A DNA stretch of 64,000 nucleotides from Acanthococcus lagerstroemiae (Eukaryota; Arthropoda; Insecta; Hemiptera; Eriococcidae): the NCBI GenBank assembly GCA_031841125.1, contig JAJSSI010000044.1, positions 1 through 64,000 of the forward strand, written 5' to 3'. A model generated the notes under the pieces. That model saw only the letters and a program-made list of their open reading frames with translations, did not search any database and had not been told where the DNA came from. Both the position numbers and the translations under genes were made by a program. Below are positions 23,210-34,553 of the stretch, piece by piece (the stretch's first letter is position 1; each line of letters opens with the position of its first letter).

Positions 23210-24370
23210 TTATTTTACAGTATAAGTTTTAATTACATTTTTTGGAGTAATTATTTGATTATTATATATAATATTTAAAAATTTTTCTGCTGTTATTAAA
23301 TTTCTAATTTTTGATAATTTATTTAATGATATTATTTCAATAATTTCATTATTTTCTTTTATTACTTCTAATAGTAATTTTTCAAGAGTTTTCTTTATTT
23401 TAAAATCTTCTTGAATATTTTCTACTATTAATTCAATTAACGCTGATATATCATTATAAAATTCTAAAGGAGGATACTCGTCGAAATTTTCCAATATATT
23501 ATTTTTGTTATTAAATGGAAATTCTTTATTTGAGTCTAATTCTATTTTGACTTTTTTAATTTTTTCAATATCATCTTCTGAATTTATTTTACAATACCTT
23601 GTTCCATAATTTTTAATATTATTATAATTTTCAATACAATATTGTGGTCTCAAAAATTCAGACCATCCAAAATCTCCAAGTACAAAAAGATATCCCATAT
23701 TTTTTACATAATAAGTTTTACTTCTAAATATATATTTCCAATATCCCCCTGGGACTATTTTTTTATAAAAAATATTTTCATCATAAATATCAGAATGAAT
23801 AAATCCAAATATATGTTCAGTTGTAGCTAATGCTAAAGTTATTTGTAAAAGAATATTTTCTATTAATTCATTTGTTAAATATTTATGATTGTTTTTTAAA
23901 AAATTTTTTAAAGAACCGTCAAATTTTTCCATTATTATATTTAAAGTTCCCATATAATTATATTTATTATTTATTTCAAAAGACTTTGGAGTATTAGAAT
24001 CGTATTTTACAGAATATAATAATGGAAAGTTCGGACATATATTATTTAATACTAAATCATTTAATTTTTTCATAATTAGAATTTCTTTAAAATTTCCTTT
24101 TTCCAATAATTTATATTGGTATAATTTTAAAGGAATTTCTTTCATTATTACACTATATTTTTTATTTAAAAGTTTTAGTATTGAAATAAATCCTGTTGAT
24201 CCAGAATCAATATATAATATATTTTTATTAAAAATAATTTCTTTATCTACAAATGACCAATTATTATTTAATATAATATTATTTTCAATATTTTGTAAAG
24301 GTATAATTTTTTGCATACTTTTAAAAATTATCTTTCTTTTAAAAAGTTTTTTATTTTTAATAAGCACCAT
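23210..24370 (-). CDS. Haspin-like protein kinase, copy 17
   Basis: Complete and identical in protein to the reference copy. Palindrome 23171-23198; small ORF 24392-24541. Confidence 0.87.
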   Translation of the reverse strand: MVLIKNKKLFKRKIIFKSMQKIIPLQNIENNIILNNNWSFVDKEIIFNKNILYIDSGSTGFISILKLLNKKYSVIMKEIPLKLYQYKLLEKGNFKEILIMKKLNDLVLNNICPNFPLLYSVKYDSNTPKSFEINNKYNYMGTLNIIMEKFDGSLKNFLKNNHKYLTNELIENILLQITLALATTEHIFGFIHSDIYDENIFYKKIVPGGYWKYIFRSKTYYVKNMGYLFVLGDFGWSEFLRPQYCIENYNNIKNYGTRYCKINSEDDIEKIKKVKIELDSNKEFPFNNKNNILENFDEYPPLEFYNDISALIELIVENIQEDFKIKKTLEKLLLEVIKENNEIIEIISLNKLSKIRNLITAEKFLNIIYNNQIITPKNVIKTYTVK

Positions 24371-24627
24371 TACTGTTATATTTTTAATTTTTTAATAAAA
24401 GTTTTTCATTTTTTTTAATATATCATCAAGAGAATTAATATATAAAATATCATCCATAATCATTTCATCATTTTTATTTTTTTTTTTATCAATATTAAAA
24501 TTTATTTTTTTTCCTGGTATAACATTTTTTGTTTTAATCATTTTATATATTCTTCTATTTATATAAAAAAATTAATCAATGTTTTCATTTTTCTACTAAA
24601 AATTTTTAGTAGAAAATAAAATTTAGA

Positions 24628-25788
24628 TTATTTTACAGTATAAGTTTTAATTACATTTTTTGGAGTAATTATTTGATTATTATATATAATATTTAAAAAT
24701 TTTTCTGCTGTTATTAAATTTCTAATTTTTGATAATTTATTTAATGATATTATTTCAATAATTTCATTATTTTCTTTTATTACTTCTAATAGTAATTTTT
24801 CAAGAGTTTTCTTTATTTTAAAATCTTCTTGAATATTTTCTACTATTAATTCAATTAACGCTGATATATCATTATAAAATTCTAAAGGAGGATACTCGTC
24901 GAAATTTTCCAATATATTATTTTTGTTATTAAATGGAAATTCTTTATTTGAGTCTAATTCTATTTTGACTTTTTTAATTTTTTCAATATCATCTTCTGAA
25001 TTTATTTTACAATACCTTGTTCCATAATTTTTAATATTATTATAATTTTCAATACAATATTGTGGTCTCAAAAATTCAGACCATCCAAAATCTCCAAGTA
25101 CAAAAAGATATCCCATATTTTTTACATAATAAGTTTTACTTCTAAATATATATTTCCAATATCCCCCTGGGACTATTTTTTTATAAAAAATATTTTCATC
25201 ATAAATATCAGAATGAATAAATCCAAATATATGTTCAGTTGTAGCTAATGCTAAAGTTATTTGTAAAAGAATATTTTCTATTAATTCATTTGTTAAATAT
25301 TTATGATTGTTTTTTAAAAAATTTTTTAAAGAACCGTCAAATTTTTCCATTATTATATTTAAAGTTCCCATATAATTATATTTATTATTTATTTCAAAAG
25401 ACTTTGGAGTATTAGAATCGTATTTTACAGAATATAATAATGGAAAGTTCGGACATATATTATTTAATACTAAATCATTTAATTTTTTCATAATTAGAAT
25501 TTCTTTAAAATTTCCTTTTTCCAATAATTTATATTGGTATAATTTTAAAGGAATTTCTTTCATTATTACACTATATTTTTTATTTAAAAGTTTTAGTATT
25601 GAAATAAATCCTGTTGATCCAGAATCAATATATAATATATTTTTATTAAAAATAATTTCTTTATCTACAAATGACCAATTATTATTTAATATAATATTAT
25701 TTTCAATATTTTGTAAAGGTATAATTTTTTGCATACTTTTAAAAATTATCTTTCTTTTAAAAAGTTTTTTATTTTTAATAAGCACCAT
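24628..25788 (-). CDS. Haspin-like protein kinase, copy 18
   Basis: Complete and identical in protein to the reference copy. Palindrome 24589-24616; small ORF 25810-25959. Confidence 0.87.
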   Translation of the reverse strand: MVLIKNKKLFKRKIIFKSMQKIIPLQNIENNIILNNNWSFVDKEIIFNKNILYIDSGSTGFISILKLLNKKYSVIMKEIPLKLYQYKLLEKGNFKEILIMKKLNDLVLNNICPNFPLLYSVKYDSNTPKSFEINNKYNYMGTLNIIMEKFDGSLKNFLKNNHKYLTNELIENILLQITLALATTEHIFGFIHSDIYDENIFYKKIVPGGYWKYIFRSKTYYVKNMGYLFVLGDFGWSEFLRPQYCIENYNNIKNYGTRYCKINSEDDIEKIKKVKIELDSNKEFPFNNKNNILENFDEYPPLEFYNDISALIELIVENIQEDFKIKKTLEKLLLEVIKENNEIIEIISLNKLSKIRNLITAEKFLNIIYNNQIITPKNVIKTYTVK

Positions 25789-26045
25789 TACTGTTATATT
25801 TTTAATTTTTTAATAAAAGTTTTTCATTTTTTTTAATATATCATCAAGAGAATTAATATATAAAATATCATCCATAATCATTTCATCATTTTTATTTTTT
25901 TTTTTATCAATATTAAAATTTATTTTTTTTCCTGGTATAACATTTTTTGTTTTAATCATTTTATATATTCTTCTATTTATATAAAAAAATTAATCAATGT
26001 TTTCATTTTTCTACTAAAAATTTTTAGTAGAAAATAAAATTTAGA

Positions 26046-27206
26046 TTATTTTACAGTATAAGTTTTAATTACATTTTTTGGAGTAATTATTTGATTATTA
26101 TATATAATATTTAAAAATTTTTCTGCTGTTATTAAATTTCTAATTTTTGATAATTTATTTAATGATATTATTTCAATAATTTCATTATTTTCTTTTATTA
26201 CTTCTAATAGTAATTTTTCAAGAGTTTTCTTTATTTTAAAATCTTCTTGAATATTTTCTACTATTAATTCAATTAACGCTGATATATCATTATAAAATTC
26301 TAAAGGAGGATACTCGTCGAAATTTTCCAATATATTATTTTTGTTATTAAATGGAAATTCTTTATTTGAGTCTAATTCTATTTTGACTTTTTTAATTTTT
26401 TCAATATCATCTTCTGAATTTATTTTACAATACCTTGTTCCATAATTTTTAATATTATTATAATTTTCAATACAATATTGTGGTCTCAAAAATTCAGACC
26501 ATCCAAAATCTCCAAGTACAAAAAGATATCCCATATTTTTTACATAATAAGTTTTACTTCTAAATATATATTTCCAATATCCCCCTGGGACTATTTTTTT
26601 ATAAAAAATATTTTCATCATAAATATCAGAATGAATAAATCCAAATATATGTTCAGTTGTAGCTAATGCTAAAGTTATTTGTAAAAGAATATTTTCTATT
26701 AATTCATTTGTTAAATATTTATGATTGTTTTTTAAAAAATTTTTTAAAGAACCGTCAAATTTTTCCATTATTATATTTAAAGTTCCCATATAATTATATT
26801 TATTATTTATTTCAAAAGACTTTGGAGTATTAGAATCGTATTTTACAGAATATAATAATGGAAAGTTCGGACATATATTATTTAATACTAAATCATTTAA
26901 TTTTTTCATAATTAGAATTTCTTTAAAATTTCCTTTTTCCAATAATTTATATTGGTATAATTTTAAAGGAATTTCTTTCATTATTACACTATATTTTTTA
27001 TTTAAAAGTTTTAGTATTGAAATAAATCCTGTTGATCCAGAATCAATATATAATATATTTTTATTAAAAATAATTTCTTTATCTACAAATGACCAATTAT
27101 TATTTAATATAATATTATTTTCAATATTTTGTAAAGGTATAATTTTTTGCATACTTTTAAAAATTATCTTTCTTTTAAAAAGTTTTTTATTTTTAATAAG
27201 CACCAT
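26046..27206 (-). CDS. Haspin-like protein kinase, copy 19
   Basis: Complete and identical in protein to the reference copy. Palindrome 26007-26034; small ORF 27228-27377. Confidence 0.87.
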   Translation of the reverse strand: MVLIKNKKLFKRKIIFKSMQKIIPLQNIENNIILNNNWSFVDKEIIFNKNILYIDSGSTGFISILKLLNKKYSVIMKEIPLKLYQYKLLEKGNFKEILIMKKLNDLVLNNICPNFPLLYSVKYDSNTPKSFEINNKYNYMGTLNIIMEKFDGSLKNFLKNNHKYLTNELIENILLQITLALATTEHIFGFIHSDIYDENIFYKKIVPGGYWKYIFRSKTYYVKNMGYLFVLGDFGWSEFLRPQYCIENYNNIKNYGTRYCKINSEDDIEKIKKVKIELDSNKEFPFNNKNNILENFDEYPPLEFYNDISALIELIVENIQEDFKIKKTLEKLLLEVIKENNEIIEIISLNKLSKIRNLITAEKFLNIIYNNQIITPKNVIKTYTVK

Positions 27207-27463
27207 TACTGTTATATTTTTAATTTTTTAATAAAAGTTTTTCATTTTTTTTAATATATCATCAAGAGAATTAATATATAAAATATCATCCATAATCATT
27301 TCATCATTTTTATTTTTTTTTTTATCAATATTAAAATTTATTTTTTTTCCTGGTATAACATTTTTTGTTTTAATCATTTTATATATTCTTCTATTTATAT
27401 AAAAAAATTAATCAATGTTTTCATTTTTCTACTAAAAATTTTTAGTAGAAAATAAAATTTAGA

Positions 27464-28624
27464 TTATTTTACAGTATAAGTTTTAATTACATTTTTTGGA
27501 GTAATTATTTGATTATTATATATAATATTTAAAAATTTTTCTGCTGTTATTAAATTTCTAATTTTTGATAATTTATTTAATGATATTATTTCAATAATTT
27601 CATTATTTTCTTTTATTACTTCTAATAGTAATTTTTCAAGAGTTTTCTTTATTTTAAAATCTTCTTGAATATTTTCTACTATTAATTCAATTAACGCTGA
27701 TATATCATTATAAAATTCTAAAGGAGGATACTCGTCGAAATTTTCCAATATATTATTTTTGTTATTAAATGGAAATTCTTTATTTGAGTCTAATTCTATT
27801 TTGACTTTTTTAATTTTTTCAATATCATCTTCTGAATTTATTTTACAATACCTTGTTCCATAATTTTTAATATTATTATAATTTTCAATACAATATTGTG
27901 GTCTCAAAAATTCAGACCATCCAAAATCTCCAAGTACAAAAAGATATCCCATATTTTTTACATAATAAGTTTTACTTCTAAATATATATTTCCAATATCC
28001 CCCTGGGACTATTTTTTTATAAAAAATATTTTCATCATAAATATCAGAATGAATAAATCCAAATATATGTTCAGTTGTAGCTAATGCTAAAGTTATTTGT
28101 AAAAGAATATTTTCTATTAATTCATTTGTTAAATATTTATGATTGTTTTTTAAAAAATTTTTTAAAGAACCGTCAAATTTTTCCATTATTATATTTAAAG
28201 TTCCCATATAATTATATTTATTATTTATTTCAAAAGACTTTGGAGTATTAGAATCGTATTTTACAGAATATAATAATGGAAAGTTCGGACATATATTATT
28301 TAATACTAAATCATTTAATTTTTTCATAATTAGAATTTCTTTAAAATTTCCTTTTTCCAATAATTTATATTGGTATAATTTTAAAGGAATTTCTTTCATT
28401 ATTACACTATATTTTTTATTTAAAAGTTTTAGTATTGAAATAAATCCTGTTGATCCAGAATCAATATATAATATATTTTTATTAAAAATAATTTCTTTAT
28501 CTACAAATGACCAATTATTATTTAATATAATATTATTTTCAATATTTTGTAAAGGTATAATTTTTTGCATACTTTTAAAAATTATCTTTCTTTTAAAAAG
28601 TTTTTTATTTTTAATAAGCACCAT
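27464..28624 (-). CDS. Haspin-like protein kinase, copy 20
   Basis: Complete and identical in protein to the reference copy. Palindrome 27425-27452; small ORF 28646-28795. Confidence 0.87.
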   Translation of the reverse strand: MVLIKNKKLFKRKIIFKSMQKIIPLQNIENNIILNNNWSFVDKEIIFNKNILYIDSGSTGFISILKLLNKKYSVIMKEIPLKLYQYKLLEKGNFKEILIMKKLNDLVLNNICPNFPLLYSVKYDSNTPKSFEINNKYNYMGTLNIIMEKFDGSLKNFLKNNHKYLTNELIENILLQITLALATTEHIFGFIHSDIYDENIFYKKIVPGGYWKYIFRSKTYYVKNMGYLFVLGDFGWSEFLRPQYCIENYNNIKNYGTRYCKINSEDDIEKIKKVKIELDSNKEFPFNNKNNILENFDEYPPLEFYNDISALIELIVENIQEDFKIKKTLEKLLLEVIKENNEIIEIISLNKLSKIRNLITAEKFLNIIYNNQIITPKNVIKTYTVK

Positions 28625-28881
28625 TACTGTTATATTTTTAATTTTTTAATAAAAGTTTTTCATTTTTTTTAATATATCATCAAGAGAATTAATATATAAA
28701 ATATCATCCATAATCATTTCATCATTTTTATTTTTTTTTTTATCAATATTAAAATTTATTTTTTTTCCTGGTATAACATTTTTTGTTTTAATCATTTTAT
28801 ATATTCTTCTATTTATATAAAAAAATTAATCAATGTTTTCATTTTTCTACTAAAAATTTTTAGTAGAAAATAAAATTTAGA

Positions 28882-30042
28882 TTATTTTACAGTATAAGTT
28901 TTAATTACATTTTTTGGAGTAATTATTTGATTATTATATATAATATTTAAAAATTTTTCTGCTGTTATTAAATTTCTAATTTTTGATAATTTATTTAATG
29001 ATATTATTTCAATAATTTCATTATTTTCTTTTATTACTTCTAATAGTAATTTTTCAAGAGTTTTCTTTATTTTAAAATCTTCTTGAATATTTTCTACTAT
29101 TAATTCAATTAACGCTGATATATCATTATAAAATTCTAAAGGAGGATACTCGTCGAAATTTTCCAATATATTATTTTTGTTATTAAATGGAAATTCTTTA
29201 TTTGAGTCTAATTCTATTTTGACTTTTTTAATTTTTTCAATATCATCTTCTGAATTTATTTTACAATACCTTGTTCCATAATTTTTAATATTATTATAAT
29301 TTTCAATACAATATTGTGGTCTCAAAAATTCAGACCATCCAAAATCTCCAAGTACAAAAAGATATCCCATATTTTTTACATAATAAGTTTTACTTCTAAA
29401 TATATATTTCCAATATCCCCCTGGGACTATTTTTTTATAAAAAATATTTTCATCATAAATATCAGAATGAATAAATCCAAATATATGTTCAGTTGTAGCT
29501 AATGCTAAAGTTATTTGTAAAAGAATATTTTCTATTAATTCATTTGTTAAATATTTATGATTGTTTTTTAAAAAATTTTTTAAAGAACCGTCAAATTTTT
29601 CCATTATTATATTTAAAGTTCCCATATAATTATATTTATTATTTATTTCAAAAGACTTTGGAGTATTAGAATCGTATTTTACAGAATATAATAATGGAAA
29701 GTTCGGACATATATTATTTAATACTAAATCATTTAATTTTTTCATAATTAGAATTTCTTTAAAATTTCCTTTTTCCAATAATTTATATTGGTATAATTTT
29801 AAAGGAATTTCTTTCATTATTACACTATATTTTTTATTTAAAAGTTTTAGTATTGAAATAAATCCTGTTGATCCAGAATCAATATATAATATATTTTTAT
29901 TAAAAATAATTTCTTTATCTACAAATGACCAATTATTATTTAATATAATATTATTTTCAATATTTTGTAAAGGTATAATTTTTTGCATACTTTTAAAAAT
30001 TATCTTTCTTTTAAAAAGTTTTTTATTTTTAATAAGCACCAT
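28882..30042 (-). CDS. Haspin-like protein kinase, copy 21
   Basis: Complete and identical in protein to the reference copy. Palindrome 28843-28870; small ORF 30064-30213. Confidence 0.87.
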   Translation of the reverse strand: MVLIKNKKLFKRKIIFKSMQKIIPLQNIENNIILNNNWSFVDKEIIFNKNILYIDSGSTGFISILKLLNKKYSVIMKEIPLKLYQYKLLEKGNFKEILIMKKLNDLVLNNICPNFPLLYSVKYDSNTPKSFEINNKYNYMGTLNIIMEKFDGSLKNFLKNNHKYLTNELIENILLQITLALATTEHIFGFIHSDIYDENIFYKKIVPGGYWKYIFRSKTYYVKNMGYLFVLGDFGWSEFLRPQYCIENYNNIKNYGTRYCKINSEDDIEKIKKVKIELDSNKEFPFNNKNNILENFDEYPPLEFYNDISALIELIVENIQEDFKIKKTLEKLLLEVIKENNEIIEIISLNKLSKIRNLITAEKFLNIIYNNQIITPKNVIKTYTVK

Positions 30043-30299
30043 TACTGTTATATTTTTAATTTTTTAATAAAAGTTTTTCATTTTTTTTAATATATCATCA
30101 AGAGAATTAATATATAAAATATCATCCATAATCATTTCATCATTTTTATTTTTTTTTTTATCAATATTAAAATTTATTTTTTTTCCTGGTATAACATTTT
30201 TTGTTTTAATCATTTTATATATTCTTCTATTTATATAAAAAAATTAATCAATGTTTTCATTTTTCTACTAAAAATTTTTAGTAGAAAATAAAATTTAGA

Positions 30300-31460
30300 T
30301 TATTTTACAGTATAAGTTTTAATTACATTTTTTGGAGTAATTATTTGATTATTATATATAATATTTAAAAATTTTTCTGCTGTTATTAAATTTCTAATTT
30401 TTGATAATTTATTTAATGATATTATTTCAATAATTTCATTATTTTCTTTTATTACTTCTAATAGTAATTTTTCAAGAGTTTTCTTTATTTTAAAATCTTC
30501 TTGAATATTTTCTACTATTAATTCAATTAACGCTGATATATCATTATAAAATTCTAAAGGAGGATACTCGTCGAAATTTTCCAATATATTATTTTTGTTA
30601 TTAAATGGAAATTCTTTATTTGAGTCTAATTCTATTTTGACTTTTTTAATTTTTTCAATATCATCTTCTGAATTTATTTTACAATACCTTGTTCCATAAT
30701 TTTTAATATTATTATAATTTTCAATACAATATTGTGGTCTCAAAAATTCAGACCATCCAAAATCTCCAAGTACAAAAAGATATCCCATATTTTTTACATA
30801 ATAAGTTTTACTTCTAAATATATATTTCCAATATCCCCCTGGGACTATTTTTTTATAAAAAATATTTTCATCATAAATATCAGAATGAATAAATCCAAAT
30901 ATATGTTCAGTTGTAGCTAATGCTAAAGTTATTTGTAAAAGAATATTTTCTATTAATTCATTTGTTAAATATTTATGATTGTTTTTTAAAAAATTTTTTA
31001 AAGAACCGTCAAATTTTTCCATTATTATATTTAAAGTTCCCATATAATTATATTTATTATTTATTTCAAAAGACTTTGGAGTATTAGAATCGTATTTTAC
31101 AGAATATAATAATGGAAAGTTCGGACATATATTATTTAATACTAAATCATTTAATTTTTTCATAATTAGAATTTCTTTAAAATTTCCTTTTTCCAATAAT
31201 TTATATTGGTATAATTTTAAAGGAATTTCTTTCATTATTACACTATATTTTTTATTTAAAAGTTTTAGTATTGAAATAAATCCTGTTGATCCAGAATCAA
31301 TATATAATATATTTTTATTAAAAATAATTTCTTTATCTACAAATGACCAATTATTATTTAATATAATATTATTTTCAATATTTTGTAAAGGTATAATTTT
31401 TTGCATACTTTTAAAAATTATCTTTCTTTTAAAAAGTTTTTTATTTTTAATAAGCACCAT
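30300..31460 (-). CDS. Haspin-like protein kinase, copy 22
   Basis: Complete and identical in protein to the reference copy. Palindrome 30261-30288; small ORF 31482-31631. Confidence 0.87.
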   Translation of the reverse strand: MVLIKNKKLFKRKIIFKSMQKIIPLQNIENNIILNNNWSFVDKEIIFNKNILYIDSGSTGFISILKLLNKKYSVIMKEIPLKLYQYKLLEKGNFKEILIMKKLNDLVLNNICPNFPLLYSVKYDSNTPKSFEINNKYNYMGTLNIIMEKFDGSLKNFLKNNHKYLTNELIENILLQITLALATTEHIFGFIHSDIYDENIFYKKIVPGGYWKYIFRSKTYYVKNMGYLFVLGDFGWSEFLRPQYCIENYNNIKNYGTRYCKINSEDDIEKIKKVKIELDSNKEFPFNNKNNILENFDEYPPLEFYNDISALIELIVENIQEDFKIKKTLEKLLLEVIKENNEIIEIISLNKLSKIRNLITAEKFLNIIYNNQIITPKNVIKTYTVK

Positions 31461-31717
31461 TACTGTTATATTTTTAATTTTTTAATAAAAGTTTTTCATT
31501 TTTTTTAATATATCATCAAGAGAATTAATATATAAAATATCATCCATAATCATTTCATCATTTTTATTTTTTTTTTTATCAATATTAAAATTTATTTTTT
31601 TTCCTGGTATAACATTTTTTGTTTTAATCATTTTATATATTCTTCTATTTATATAAAAAAATTAATCAATGTTTTCATTTTTCTACTAAAAATTTTTAGT
31701 AGAAAATAAAATTTAGA

Positions 31718-32878
31718 TTATTTTACAGTATAAGTTTTAATTACATTTTTTGGAGTAATTATTTGATTATTATATATAATATTTAAAAATTTTTCTGCTG
31801 TTATTAAATTTCTAATTTTTGATAATTTATTTAATGATATTATTTCAATAATTTCATTATTTTCTTTTATTACTTCTAATAGTAATTTTTCAAGAGTTTT
31901 CTTTATTTTAAAATCTTCTTGAATATTTTCTACTATTAATTCAATTAACGCTGATATATCATTATAAAATTCTAAAGGAGGATACTCGTCGAAATTTTCC
32001 AATATATTATTTTTGTTATTAAATGGAAATTCTTTATTTGAGTCTAATTCTATTTTGACTTTTTTAATTTTTTCAATATCATCTTCTGAATTTATTTTAC
32101 AATACCTTGTTCCATAATTTTTAATATTATTATAATTTTCAATACAATATTGTGGTCTCAAAAATTCAGACCATCCAAAATCTCCAAGTACAAAAAGATA
32201 TCCCATATTTTTTACATAATAAGTTTTACTTCTAAATATATATTTCCAATATCCCCCTGGGACTATTTTTTTATAAAAAATATTTTCATCATAAATATCA
32301 GAATGAATAAATCCAAATATATGTTCAGTTGTAGCTAATGCTAAAGTTATTTGTAAAAGAATATTTTCTATTAATTCATTTGTTAAATATTTATGATTGT
32401 TTTTTAAAAAATTTTTTAAAGAACCGTCAAATTTTTCCATTATTATATTTAAAGTTCCCATATAATTATATTTATTATTTATTTCAAAAGACTTTGGAGT
32501 ATTAGAATCGTATTTTACAGAATATAATAATGGAAAGTTCGGACATATATTATTTAATACTAAATCATTTAATTTTTTCATAATTAGAATTTCTTTAAAA
32601 TTTCCTTTTTCCAATAATTTATATTGGTATAATTTTAAAGGAATTTCTTTCATTATTACACTATATTTTTTATTTAAAAGTTTTAGTATTGAAATAAATC
32701 CTGTTGATCCAGAATCAATATATAATATATTTTTATTAAAAATAATTTCTTTATCTACAAATGACCAATTATTATTTAATATAATATTATTTTCAATATT
32801 TTGTAAAGGTATAATTTTTTGCATACTTTTAAAAATTATCTTTCTTTTAAAAAGTTTTTTATTTTTAATAAGCACCAT
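31718..32878 (-). CDS. Haspin-like protein kinase, copy 23
   Basis: Complete and identical in protein to the reference copy. Palindrome 31679-31706; small ORF 32900-33049. Confidence 0.87.
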   Translation of the reverse strand: MVLIKNKKLFKRKIIFKSMQKIIPLQNIENNIILNNNWSFVDKEIIFNKNILYIDSGSTGFISILKLLNKKYSVIMKEIPLKLYQYKLLEKGNFKEILIMKKLNDLVLNNICPNFPLLYSVKYDSNTPKSFEINNKYNYMGTLNIIMEKFDGSLKNFLKNNHKYLTNELIENILLQITLALATTEHIFGFIHSDIYDENIFYKKIVPGGYWKYIFRSKTYYVKNMGYLFVLGDFGWSEFLRPQYCIENYNNIKNYGTRYCKINSEDDIEKIKKVKIELDSNKEFPFNNKNNILENFDEYPPLEFYNDISALIELIVENIQEDFKIKKTLEKLLLEVIKENNEIIEIISLNKLSKIRNLITAEKFLNIIYNNQIITPKNVIKTYTVK

Positions 32879-33135
32879 TACTGTTATATTTTTAATTTTT
32901 TAATAAAAGTTTTTCATTTTTTTTAATATATCATCAAGAGAATTAATATATAAAATATCATCCATAATCATTTCATCATTTTTATTTTTTTTTTTATCAA
33001 TATTAAAATTTATTTTTTTTCCTGGTATAACATTTTTTGTTTTAATCATTTTATATATTCTTCTATTTATATAAAAAAATTAATCAATGTTTTCATTTTT
33101 CTACTAAAAATTTTTAGTAGAAAATAAAATTTAGA

Positions 33136-34296
33136 TTATTTTACAGTATAAGTTTTAATTACATTTTTTGGAGTAATTATTTGATTATTATATATAATAT
33201 TTAAAAATTTTTCTGCTGTTATTAAATTTCTAATTTTTGATAATTTATTTAATGATATTATTTCAATAATTTCATTATTTTCTTTTATTACTTCTAATAG
33301 TAATTTTTCAAGAGTTTTCTTTATTTTAAAATCTTCTTGAATATTTTCTACTATTAATTCAATTAACGCTGATATATCATTATAAAATTCTAAAGGAGGA
33401 TACTCGTCGAAATTTTCCAATATATTATTTTTGTTATTAAATGGAAATTCTTTATTTGAGTCTAATTCTATTTTGACTTTTTTAATTTTTTCAATATCAT
33501 CTTCTGAATTTATTTTACAATACCTTGTTCCATAATTTTTAATATTATTATAATTTTCAATACAATATTGTGGTCTCAAAAATTCAGACCATCCAAAATC
33601 TCCAAGTACAAAAAGATATCCCATATTTTTTACATAATAAGTTTTACTTCTAAATATATATTTCCAATATCCCCCTGGGACTATTTTTTTATAAAAAATA
33701 TTTTCATCATAAATATCAGAATGAATAAATCCAAATATATGTTCAGTTGTAGCTAATGCTAAAGTTATTTGTAAAAGAATATTTTCTATTAATTCATTTG
33801 TTAAATATTTATGATTGTTTTTTAAAAAATTTTTTAAAGAACCGTCAAATTTTTCCATTATTATATTTAAAGTTCCCATATAATTATATTTATTATTTAT
33901 TTCAAAAGACTTTGGAGTATTAGAATCGTATTTTACAGAATATAATAATGGAAAGTTCGGACATATATTATTTAATACTAAATCATTTAATTTTTTCATA
34001 ATTAGAATTTCTTTAAAATTTCCTTTTTCCAATAATTTATATTGGTATAATTTTAAAGGAATTTCTTTCATTATTACACTATATTTTTTATTTAAAAGTT
34101 TTAGTATTGAAATAAATCCTGTTGATCCAGAATCAATATATAATATATTTTTATTAAAAATAATTTCTTTATCTACAAATGACCAATTATTATTTAATAT
34201 AATATTATTTTCAATATTTTGTAAAGGTATAATTTTTTGCATACTTTTAAAAATTATCTTTCTTTTAAAAAGTTTTTTATTTTTAATAAGCACCAT
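33136..34296 (-). CDS. Haspin-like protein kinase, copy 24
   Basis: Complete and identical in protein to the reference copy. Palindrome 33097-33124; small ORF 34318-34467. Confidence 0.87.
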   Translation of the reverse strand: MVLIKNKKLFKRKIIFKSMQKIIPLQNIENNIILNNNWSFVDKEIIFNKNILYIDSGSTGFISILKLLNKKYSVIMKEIPLKLYQYKLLEKGNFKEILIMKKLNDLVLNNICPNFPLLYSVKYDSNTPKSFEINNKYNYMGTLNIIMEKFDGSLKNFLKNNHKYLTNELIENILLQITLALATTEHIFGFIHSDIYDENIFYKKIVPGGYWKYIFRSKTYYVKNMGYLFVLGDFGWSEFLRPQYCIENYNNIKNYGTRYCKINSEDDIEKIKKVKIELDSNKEFPFNNKNNILENFDEYPPLEFYNDISALIELIVENIQEDFKIKKTLEKLLLEVIKENNEIIEIISLNKLSKIRNLITAEKFLNIIYNNQIITPKNVIKTYTVK

Positions 34297-34553
34297 TACT
34301 GTTATATTTTTAATTTTTTAATAAAAGTTTTTCATTTTTTTTAATATATCATCAAGAGAATTAATATATAAAATATCATCCATAATCATTTCATCATTTT
34401 TATTTTTTTTTTTATCAATATTAAAATTTATTTTTTTTCCTGGTATAACATTTTTTGTTTTAATCATTTTATATATTCTTCTATTTATATAAAAAAATTA
34501 ATCAATGTTTTCATTTTTCTACTAAAAATTTTTAGTAGAAAATAAAATTTAGA